DNA from: Sialis fuliginosa
Lineage: Eukaryota > Arthropoda > Insecta > Megaloptera > Sialidae
Assembly (NCBI GenBank): GCA_961205875.1
Contig: OY540821.1
Coordinates: 12,028,001 to 12,092,000 of the forward strand
Direction: 5' to 3'
Length of the DNA: 64,000 nt
Translations under genes and position numbers: made by a program
Notes under the pieces: generated by a model
Told to the model about the DNA's origin: nothing
Database searches by the model: none
What the model saw: only the letters and a program-made list of their open reading frames with translations
Part shown: positions 36,379-46,570 of the stretch, in pieces
How the letters are laid out: every line of letters starts with the position of its first letter
Numbering within the stretch: position 1 is the first letter of the stretch

Positions 36379-37670
36379 TGTGTAGGAATGAAAGGTTATA
36401 ACACGTATAAGGACAATGGCATCATTGACTTTGGTTATTATTCAATATTTGAGGTTTTGCGAGATGATCTTTAGACTTTTTTTTGTTTCTAAGCAAAAAA
36501 ATTGGTAAGATGTGTATGTAGATAAAAATAGATTTTGACAATGCAGTAGACTACTGATTTTCAACCTTTCATTATCTTTGGAACCTTTCTAACTGAAATT
36601 ATTCTAAGAACCCTGATTTTGTAAACCACTTTAAGAAGTAAAAAAAAAAAATAACGAAATGAAATTTTATTTTATTTCAATAAGAAGTTAATAATAAGAA
36701 TTGATTAATTAATTCGATTATGAGCGAAAATAGAAAGAGATTTTTTTTTAAATCCACTAAAAATTTTACGGAATCGATGCTCAAGTCAACTATTAAATTA
36801 TATATTTAGAATAAAGTACGAAAATGCTGACAACTCAGATTCTATACATATTTTACATAATCTACGTTAGAAATAAACATTTTAAAGTCACAGTTTACCA
36901 TAAAATAACATTTTAATCTTCAAAAAACATACTTCGTTAAAATTACATTAACATTATATAAAACAAAAATTCTTTTATAAAGAAAACAAATTACTACCTG
37001 AAATGTTTACATTAATTTATATGTTGATGAAGACATTATGCGAGTAAACAGTTTGTACAGGTCGATTACAGGGCCGTTGATTTCTACGCAGGGGCGCGAA
37101 ATGTAATCTAGATTCAATAACAAACGTGGGAAAAACACAAATCAATTAAACCAGTGTTACTCAATTCGTTTTTTTATTTTTTATTTATTACGGTAGTTTT
37201 TTATTACAATTAATAGTAGTGTTTCTTCTAGAGAAATTCTAGAAATAAAGGCAAATTTTATATTTATCATACCTCTAGAAATTGTAATAATTCTTGCGAA
37301 ATTTAATTTCAAGAGATAGGTATTAATTTTCTATATTTATTAATTTGTTTTAATATTTATACATATTATTAATTAATACTAAAATGAAATTAATTAGATT
37401 TTTTGGTTTCATTATTCATTAGATACATAAATTGTTTCAAAAAATGGATAGAATTTGTTTCACTAATAATATCCTTTAAAATACATACGAATAAAGGTTC
37501 ATCTCTAGGATTAGATATGTTTCAAATTAAATTAATAATGTGCTGTTCATGAAAATTAAAATTTTAAAAATTATCAATTTTGAGATAAGGTACATTTTTA
37601 CCATTATTTGCTATGAAAATATATTTTTTACAGCAATAAAAACAAAAACATTATTAAAATTGTTATTTTG
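36379..37670. other. Gene-free, with a hAT-like scar
   Basis: 36550-36620 (TTTTCAACCTTTCATTATC, GGAACC) resembles the end of a CAGTGGTTCTCAACC-type hAT element, without a matching partner. Otherwise featureless AT-rich DNA. Confidence 0.35.
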
Positions 37671-37785
37671 CTTCCTCTCCATATCCGAAAGATACGGGAA
37701 GCTATGTGATCAGTTTTGATAGCAATTATTATTCCGTTTCAAGTCAAGACAAAAAAATTTCGTTTCGTGTCTGTCTGTCTGAATA
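37671..37785 (-). repeat. Family C repeat, inverted fragment
   Basis: On the plus strand reads TTTTGCTTCCTCTCCATATC and AAGCTATGTGATCA, then GTCTGTCTGTCTG. These are reverse complements of the tail and GACAGACAG run of the copies at 23396 and 24590. Confidence 0.55.
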
Positions 37786-38287
37786 CATTTACTTTTATTT
37801 AATTAATTATCATGAAAATTTAACAATAAGCATTTTTTAATTATTACAACAAACTTATTTAATGTACATATACTCGTCATATAAAATATCTCATTATTAA
37901 TACATTTCTTTTTTTAAATTTAATATTAATAAATTTAAATAAATCCCACCTTAATTAAATAAAAAGCAATAAAATGGACACATGTAGAAAGTACAGGTGC
38001 TATTCCCACCACCCTAAAGTATGTAACTTGTTATTTATTGTATTTTACCGCTAGTACACGGTGTTCGAATAGACAACCGAATACAACATTATAAACTAGA
38101 AGCATCATTTTTTATAATGCATATGAATTTTATGTTAGGGTTGATTCAAACAGTCAGACTTTTAATATGTTTTTTTATTCATTAAAATTAATGTTTTCCA
38201 TAATTTAGACATTGTCAGTTCTACTAATATTTGTTAATACACTGTAGTTAAAATTCTATTATTGAAAAAAAGTACGTATGTAAAGTA
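37786..38287. other. Gene-free AT-rich DNA
   Basis: Nothing recognised. Confidence 0.45.
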
Positions 38288-38810
38288 CTGGCAGCAGTCT
38301 TGGATCATACCCCGGTATTGAACTTTTATTAAATTAAATGTACTAAATTAGAAATATTTGTTGATACTTGACTACTGTCATTTTTAAATCATAATCTATA
38401 AACCCGTAACTGTAAAACAGCAGATTTTGATGACAATCGGTCAATGAATATCAAAATGGTGGACATTTAAACTAATTATCTGCTTTACATTGTTTCAAAT
38501 TTTACGATTCTTTATTTTATAACTTTTGTGTCGTAGTACTTATCATTTTATAATCATTAGCAAGTGTGCGTCACTGGGTGCTCATTACTGGTTTTACTTT
38601 ATCGATTACTGGAGAAGAACATAAACAAAATAAAAGGCTATAATTAAAAAGAAAACAAATTATATTTGCGGACTTTGGTAATTAAATTGATTTAATGCAG
38701 ATGTACTTGTTTAATTAGTAACATAAGTTGATGAGAATTATAAAAAAAAGAAGCCCATCAATCCCAAAATCAGTATACCATGCTCTTAAAGCGGTCAATA
38801 ATGGTGCCAG
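38288..38810 (+). mobile_element. CTGGCACCAG-ended element, copy 3 (both ends present)
   Basis: 523 bp from CTGGCAGCAGTCTTGGATCA to AATGGTGCCAG, collinear with the 20808 copy. Non-coding. Confidence 0.68.
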
Positions 38811-39424
38811 AACTTTATGTAACATATATATTTATATGTCAATGCTCCCCCCTGAAAAAAATCTGGTAACACCATTGTTAAGTCCTAGTTAAATTAGTAA
38901 ATTAAAATGAACAATTTTGGAAGATGGGGGAAACATTGTTTTAGGCAGTTATAGAAACATTGCCCGTTGAAAACAAGCCTGAATATTATAAACTAGAAGC
39001 CATGTACTTTACACGAGACACCAATAACAACAACAATATTTTACATCAAGTATCCTTAGTAAATACAATGCACTACGTGATCCTCTAACAATGCCCTCTA
39101 GCGGCGAACGCTTGATTTACTGCCGGCTCTGTTGATTGGCCGATAATCAGGTGCGAGTCTCAGGTCAGTGTTGTGATAATTCGATAACTGCCCGCCCTAT
39201 TATTACTAATTTATATCTTGATCCTTTAAGGCTATTGTAAATAATAACAGTTCAACATCGTTACGTCTTTATATATTTTTTGAATGAAGTTGTCGAGAAC
39301 TTGAGGCATTTATATTTTAAGTGTGTCAAGGATTTGTTAGGTAGAAAATTTAAAATTAATAGTTCAGAAATCAATTTTTTAAAAATTAGATTTGATTGAA
39401 TCTATATTCATTTAACTGTCTTGC
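38811..39424. other. Gene-free DNA between two copies of the same element
   Basis: 39090-39200 is slightly GC-richer (GCCCTCTAGCGGCGAACG). No exon found. Confidence 0.4.
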
Positions 39425-39818
39425 AGCGTGATTTGATGACAATCGGCCAATATGTGTCAAAATGGTGGACATTTAAAGTAATTATTAGTGTAATTTACGA
39501 GAATTTTTTAATTATTATATTAACATAACTGCTTGATTCAAATTTGACGATATTTTCTTTTATATCTTTTGTGTCGTAGTACTTATCATTTTGTAATCAT
39601 TAGCAAGTGTCTATCACTGCGTGCTCAATACTGATTTTACTTAATTCATTACTGGAGAAACAAACAAAATAAAAGGCTATAATTTAAAAAACAAACTATT
39701 TTGCGGACTTTGATAATTAAATTGATTAAATAAAGAGTTATTAGTAAGATGAGTTCATGAGAATTAGAAAAAAGAAACCCGTAAACCTTGCTTTTATAGT
39801 GGCCATAACTGATGCAAG
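39425..39818 (+). mobile_element. CTGGCACCAG-ended element, copy 4 (left end missing)
   Basis: Begins within the family at GTGATTTGATGACAATCGGC and runs to an eroded right end CTGATGCAAG. Shares GTCGTAGTACTTATCATTTTG and AGGCTATAATT with the other copies. Confidence 0.6.
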
Positions 39819-40421
39819 TACCTTATATATGAATAAACATAAATTATAGACATTCTTAAGATATCGAAAATAAAGAATTTATCTTTTTCAAAATACTATT
39901 CGTTCAAAAAAACTAATCATCCGTGAATCACTCATAACTAACTACCTGCAACAAATAACAAATGACTATTGAAGTGTTAATTAACAACAGAAATGTAATA
40001 CAATAATTGGATTGTAAGTACAAACGAGATTCAAACAATACGTATGTATTATTTTCTTTGGGGATGGTTCATTGCCTGAAGCAAGTTTTGCGTTGTTTAT
40101 AGTACATTCATTGTTGATACTACCAAAGCATTAATATCAGTGGCTTACGTATCTAACGATAGGTTTATGCTAATAATTATTATTTTAATATTTTATTTTT
40201 TCTTACTAATATGCAGATTTTTTTAATTTCCCTTTTGACTTTAACAGGATTATATAAAGTCAGTAAAAATACATGGATTACTGGCGGGAATAAAAAGAGT
40301 CCTAGAGTGGTCTGGGCAGGAGACACATCTTTACCTATGTGTATAAAATGAAGATATAGAATTAACGTAGTTTATGTCTTATGATTTCTCATATCTCTCC
40401 TAGTTTATATTTAAACATTTG
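39819..40421. other. Gene-free DNA
   Basis: Nothing recognised. Confidence 0.45.
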
Positions 40422-40740
40422 AATAATAATAATAATGTTTATTCTGAATAAATCATACAGAGAAAAATATAAGAAAAAACCAAAAGACAAAATACTTAAA
40501 TTAAAGTATCATCTCAACAAATTCTTTTAAACTATAAAAGTTTTTTTCTAGTAAGAATTCTTTTAACTTCTTATTGAATTGTTTCATAGATAGATTTTTA
40601 ATTTCACCGGGAATATTATTAAATATACGTATACATTATTTTTAATAAATACGACACTGTTCCTAATTGCGAAAAAATCATCAATAATATATTTACAATA
40701 ATTTTTTAATATAGGTCCTTCCGGTATAACCGGAAGTTTT
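40422..40740 (-). mobile_element. LINE (Jockey/CR1-like) 3' end with ORF2 C-terminus relic
   Basis: The minus strand from 40628 to 40501 encodes FNNIPGEIKNLSMKQFNKKL and on to YSLKEFVEMIL then stop. This FN+IP+E+K+L...FK+KLK+FLL+K+FYS+++F pattern is the usual last part of ORF2 (after the reverse transcriptase) in insect Jockey/CR1-group LINEs. Upstream coding is visible only in another frame, so at least one frameshift is present. The 3' end carries AATAAAC and an (ATT)n tail at 40424-40437, as in this group. 5'-truncated and dead. Confidence 0.65.
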
Positions 40741-41341
40741 CATTACGCATGAAACGCAAAAAAAACATTCAACTAGTTTACTGGACAGATAGACCGATCG
40801 ACCACTGACGAATAGATCGACATTTAAAAAATATGTTTTTTTAAATTATATGGATACCTAAGAATTTATCAAAATTAAGCAAGGTCACATTTTTAAATGT
40901 AAAATATTATATGAATATTGAATTATGTTAATTGATAAGTTTCAATATTTTTTATCTATTTTTTATTCTACGCTACTGGTTGTAACCACATTTAAGAAGG
41001 ACGATGTAATATTTCCTTGTTATATTAACGAGGTAGAAGGTTGTGTTTTCAATTAGAAACTGCGGAGATATTATTTTTTCGCATGTATGCATTTTATTTA
41101 TTTTTCAATATCTACAAATCTCATGTAGATAAGTATGAAGAATTGAGGGAAAATATGAACAAAGCTAAAGAATGTGTTTTTTATACATTTATGTACAGTC
41201 AATGACTAAAATTTTATCATATAAAAAGGCAAATTTATTTTTGTGAATTAATTAATTTAAAAATTACAAAACTAATTCTATTTTTTACCTCTATAAGTCT
41301 ATACTATACTATTTCACAATAATTGATTTTAAATCCTAAAT
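40741..41341. other. Gene-free AT-rich DNA
   Basis: Nothing recognised. Confidence 0.45.
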
Positions 41342-41550
41342 CAGCGGTTCTTAAACTAGGGTCCGCTGAACTTTTGCAGGGGGTCCGTGAACATATGTAT
41401 TTGGCATAAATTAAAGTACTTTTACATTTATATTTTCCAGTGATTAATTAATATTTATCGACCTTCTTTGTTTTTCTGTCAGGGGGAGGGTCCCCGAAAA
41501 ATAATTGTTCAAAAGGGGATCCCTAGACCACATAAGTTTAAGAACCGCTA
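41342..41550. mobile_element. hAT-type MITE (CAGCGGTTCTTAAAC ends)
   Basis: Ends CAGCGGTTCTTAAACTAGGG and inverse TAGCGGTTCTTAAACTTATG. Flanked by TCCTAAAT (41334-41341) and TTCTAAAT (41551-41558), an 8-bp duplication with one mismatch. 209 bp, non-coding. Related left ends occur at 57477 and 60867. Confidence 0.8.
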
Positions 41551-41967
41551 TTCTAAATCAAAAATACGAACTTCTATTCTCGTTAACAATACAAGTATTG
41601 CTCTCTGGCGGCTAATAGTTGAAACAATTGCCTAGTCATGATGCAAACCACAAGAACTCTGTTGGGTTTTAAAAAAAATAATAATTTGTTGATGTTCATT
41701 TATTTATCTGCAGAAAAATATCGTGATTTCTATTTCTTTATTATTAACAAAAATAAAACTATTAATTAATTCAGTACTTACTATAAAAAATAGAAATCTA
41801 TAAAATGGTTTTAATATTAAGTTTGAAGTTGAATGTTTGCACACAAGATGGAAGAATTGAGATAATGAATTTTAAACTTTTAATGGTCCTTTGTTTTATA
41901 TTTTAAACTAGTGGTTCTTAAATCGTAATTGAAAAATAATGTTGACTTGTATATTCACATCGTTTAC

Positions 41968-42058
41968 TAGATGACCCGGCAAATGTTGTTCTGTCCGAAA
42001 AAATTGTTTAAAAAACTGACCATGAATAATTATTTTCGTATATATCAACTCCAGCGCC
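41968..42058 (+). repeat. Dispersed repeat B (ACCCGGCAAA-start), copy 1, cut by hAT element
   Basis: GACCCGGCAAATGTTGTTCT through ACTCCAGCGCC matches 50491-50551 plus 51967-51995, so this is a dispersed family. Copy 1 stops at the left end of the palindromic hAT element at 42059. The nature of the family is unknown; the opening phrase is frequent in lepidopteran DNA. Confidence 0.5.
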
Positions 42059-43016
42059 CAATGGCGAGGCGTGAAATTTTTAATAAGAGAAGCATAATTT
42101 GTCCAAATGTTTCATAAAAATAAATAAGTAAGAACTGTTTTAACAATGGATTTATCGAATCCTCCCCCTAATATTAACAAAAAAACTTGTTATAAAACAC
42201 TTTAAGTCCAAGCTTTTACTTATTTTTTTGTATTTTAGTCGATATTTGTATAACGAGTTGAAGTTCACTGCAGGAAATTTCACTAAAAAATTTCGAATTT
42301 TTGATTTCATTAAAAGTATGTTTATTGTATAGAAAATGACGTTAAAAGTTGAACTGTTCAAACCGCAGGTCTGTATCTCAAACCGTTCTCGAGATATAGC
42401 CTCTCGAAGTTTTAGTTTTTTCAAATTTTTGGAGAAAAAAGGCCATAACTTTTGAACTAATGGTCGGAATTAATTTTAGTTGACGGATTTGGAATCAGCG
42501 TGTCAAAATCTATATAATGACATGTATAATACCTTAAAACTCGAAAAAAAAAATTTCACGAAAAATCGACATTTTTTTAAGGTATACCCCTTTGAATTTT
42601 TTCGATTTTTCGCGATTTTTTTTTTTTCGAGTTTTAAGGTATTATACATGTCATTATATAGATTCTGACACGCTGATTCCAAATCCGTCAACTAAAATCA
42701 ATTCCGACCACGCGTTTAAAAGTTATGGCCTTTTTTCTTCAAAAATTTGAAAAAACTAAAACTTTGAGAGGCTATATCTCGAGAACGGTTTGAGATACAG
42801 ACCTGCGGTTTGAACAGTTCAACTTTTCACGTCATTATCTATACAATAAACATACTTTTAACGAAATCAAAAATTCAAAAAATTTTAGTGAAATTTCCTG
42901 CAGTGAACTTCGATTCGTCATACAAATATCGACTAAAATACAAGAAAATAAGACGTAGAGGTATTATAGTTTTATAATTGAACGTGTAAATTAATATTCA
43001 ATGTTATTTTTAATAT
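42059..43016. mobile_element. hAT-type palindromic element, copy 2 (right end lost)
   Basis: Inverted orientation relative to the 10698 copy. Left end CAATGGCGAGGCGTGAAATT matches that copy's right end. Arms of about 350 bp are centred near 42586, so near-identical open frames appear on both strands (42480-42668 plus, 42503-42691 minus). Similarity to copy 1 stops near 43016, before the other terminal repeat, so no target duplication can be shown. A 50-bp insertion relative to copy 1 lies near 42106-42158. Confidence 0.75.
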
Positions 43017-45057
43017 AAATTACTTATTATCCGAAATATATCATTTTTTTTAATTAACGTGGGCTTTATTTGCCTCTATGACCTTATAAGTTATACAAAT
43101 TCAAAACTTTAAACGTGTCTCCTGAAAAATCACAATTTTTGAGTTATGACGTTGTTACAGCAAATGAGTGATATGTACTATACCTATGAACATTTCCCAC
43201 GAAGAATTAATATTTTTTATTTACAATAAGTAACCCTCATACCTCTCTCTACAAACAAACATATTCATGCACAGACACACAGAGAGTGTAATTCCGTAGC
43301 TGTCAACTTTAATGACAGCGTCTACCACCAGACGGTGCTGGCAGCGCGCGGCGGCGACGGCATCTGTACTTAGATGTTTGAATTAATCTGAATGTTTTAG
43401 TATGTATATTGTCTTGTAGCAACTAGCTCATTTCCCCGAAAGGTGGAGCGGGTGTGCGCACACATACACACCTGACACCAAAAGGGCGGGTGGGTGGAGG
43501 TGCTCAATGCAAATGGTAGCAAATAATAATGTATGCAGATGCGTTAATGGTGCGCCCATTTGTGAGTGTATGTATGCGTGCGAGTTCTCTACCTTTCATA
43601 TATATATAATTACCCTTCCTTCTCTTCTCAGATTATTTCTCCTCTGTCTCATTATTTTAGTTAATGTAACCCATAATTCGCAGATCCCCAAAAATTTCAA
43701 AACAAAATTAAGATTTTAAATACTAATCTGACAAAAAGAAAAATATTTAGGGGAGCATTTAAACTGAATATCTTCGAAGATACAGTGAATTTAATGAAAC
43801 CAAAAATAGGTTTCGAACAAAATACATTGTATATCTGTTGTAAAACATACAATTTGAACATTTCCCGTAATCATAACGAACATCCTGTATCAAAAAGTAA
43901 TTTTCGAAAAAAAATCAGATAAGAGGTCCTGGATCTTCACCAGCGATATAAACTTCGAGTTTTTTTGAAAAAGTTCAGTTCCAGGTAATGTTAGTGTAGG
44001 TACCTATACGATTCCGGTTTTATAAAAATTAAATTCGATGAGTACCGAGCACTCGCGCTGTAATGTGTAAACAGGACCGTAATTAGAAACTCTATGAACC
44101 CTTATAAAATTTTTTTTGAACAATTTTGATTTATGTGACTATTTTCGAAAAAAATATGAATGATTTCAAATTTTAATTATTAATTTTTTTTAAACAATAA
44201 AAATTACACCAGTTTTTTGTACCTTGTTGAAAAAATTACCCTTTTTACGGTTTTTCGAGTACGTTTTTTTTTTAAATATTTTATATTTTCCGGATTGGAA
44301 AAATAAAAAATTAATTTTAAAATTTAGGTTATGAATTTGCCTATAAAAATAAATATTTTAAAATCTTATAATATTATTACATAACCAAAAAAAATCATTA
44401 GTACTTTTTTTTACAGCGACCAATAGTAAATTGGGTTTAATAAAATTTTGGGAAATATAAATATGTAAGTGTTAAAACGGCTAAAAAACACATTTCAAAA
44501 TAAAAATTGACTCGTTGATATCTTGTAGGCAACAAATGGTAGAGAACAGCTTAGCTCTTTTCAATGATAGCATGAATATATGTACTCTATAGCAGATTTT
44601 GTACAACTGTCCGGTCTCTATCTCATCTTAATAATAATTATTATTAAACGATAAAACATTTTTAGGTCCATTCAAATACCAACTATATGAAACCGAAATT
44701 TACCATACAGGTATAAAATGACATCTATGTTACAAAACTAAACGCTTAACTAAAGTTCTCTTCAATTGCATGCGATGTAAATGACAGACTAATATATGCA
44801 GATGCGTTAATGGTGTACCCCCAACAACAACCCCCCCCCCCTCTAATTGGTATCACATCATGTGTTTTGATATTCACTAGAATGTTATCCCGACTGCTTA
44901 ATTGTTGATATTAATTAATTGGGGGCGACAAGAACAAATGTAGGTGATTGTAAAACAATATTCTATGAATTTGTAAATACACAAGCAGCAGTGACATAAG
45001 TTCTAACTCGTACAAGCAATTTTTTCTATACAAGTTAGAAATTCAACTAATAAAATC
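43017..45057. other. Gene-free, with GC-rich and simple-sequence patches
   Basis: 43310-43370 contains GGCAGCGCGCGGCGGCGACG and 43440-43500 GGAGCGGGTGTGCGCAC, unusually GC-rich here. A 21-bp word around ATGCAGATGCGTTAATGGTG occurs at 43532 and again at 44795. A C13 run lies at 44829. No exon recognised. Confidence 0.4.
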
Positions 45058-45610
45058 AATAGGCATGATGCCAGTAACAAAGTATCACTGAAATTATGAT
45101 TTTAAATAATGAAATAGGTTAAAAAGATTCTAAAAAATGTATTTATTTTTATATTAAAAGCGAAATTAATATGATTTTTGTTAAAATAAAAACACAAAAT
45201 ACAGCAATCCATCATGTTAGATAAAACACCAGTCAGAGTGGATGACGTCACGGCTAAGTAAACATAATTTTTGTTTCATTAATATCTGCACTGTTTATAA
45301 ATTATTTTGTGGTTTTAAATTATCAATTTGTTCAGTTTTGTGCACTGAGAAAAATATTTCGTGTAGCCAAAGAATATTTCTTTCAGTCAATTAAATAATT
45401 TCATCGAATAGCATCCATAAAATTATTTGATGAACTTAATGAAATAGTTTATTTAAAAGAAAGATTTAAGATAATTGATTTAAATAAGAAATTATTAATA
45501 CAATAAATAATTCATTACATCGAACAAAGTTTTCTTCAAATGGATATCAAATTTATAATTTCAATTAATAATTACATACAACTTATGAAACAAATAATTC
45601 GAATTATTTT

Positions 45611-46270
45611 TTCAATGAAATATTTTTTAAATCGAAAAAAATATTTTATGAAACTTAATATTTGTGTTATAACTTGTATGTCAAATTTCTTAAAAATTAT
45701 AAAATATTTGTTCAACTGCAATAAACAATTTATAAATCAAATAAGTCGGATTCTTTTTTCAATAAAATATTTTTTAAATAGAAAAAAATATTTTATGAAA
45801 CCTAATATTTGTGTTATAACTTGTATGTCAAATTTCTTAAAAATTATAAAATATTTGTTCAACTGCAATAAACAATTTATGAATCAAATAAGTCGGATTC
45901 TTTTTTCAATGAAATATTTTTTAAATGGAAAAAAATATTTTATGAAACTTAATATCTATGTTATAACTTGTATGTCAAATTTCTTAAAAATTATAAAATA
46001 TTTGTTTAACTGCAACAAACAATTTATGAATCAAATAAGTCAGATTTTTTCAATGAAATATTTTTTAAATGGAAAAAAATATTTTATGAAATTAAATATC
46101 TGTTATAACTTGTATGTAAAATTTCTTTAAAATTATAAAATATTTGTTCAACTGAAATAAACAACATATGAATCAAATGAATCGGATTATTTTTTCAATG
46201 AAATATTCTTTAAATTAAAAAAAATATTTTATGAAAATAAATAACTATGTATTAATTGTTCTGTCAAATT
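45611..46270 (+). repeat. 147-bp tandem repeat, about 4.5 copies
   Basis: The phrase TTCAATGAAATATTTTTTAAA recurs at 45611, 45758, 45905, 46049 and 46194, giving periods of 147, 147, 144 and 145. 147 is 49 codons, so a 196-codon frame (45540-46130) with repeating CVITCMSNFLKIIKYLFNCN runs through the first copies. It breaks where the period changes and is not a real protein. Confidence 0.85.
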
Positions 46271-46570
46271 TCATTAAAATTATAAAATAATTGTTTGATT
46301 TAAACTATTATATAATTCATTTATTGATTTAGTTCTTTCATTTCATAAAATGTTTAATGGCTCACATTATTCACATAATCTTCTCTAATAAACATTTCTT
46401 TATGAGGATTAAAGGAGTTATAGGATAAATATAGGGGTTCTTGAAAATTAAGAAGTATTTCTTTCAAATAAATAATACTTTATTGACATTAAAAATATAA
46501 TTTCTTTGGCTAAAGAGCATAGTTAATGCATTTCAAGAACTGGTTTATTTAATTTGAATAGATATATATA

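Noticed and set aside
42480-42691. Identical MTDLESACQN... frames on both strands as overlapping genes
   Set aside because: They are the same sequence read twice through the centre of a palindromic transposon.
45540-46130. 196-codon frame as a small membrane protein
   Set aside because: It is the 147-bp AT-rich tandem repeat translated; the frame is lost when the period shifts to 144-145.
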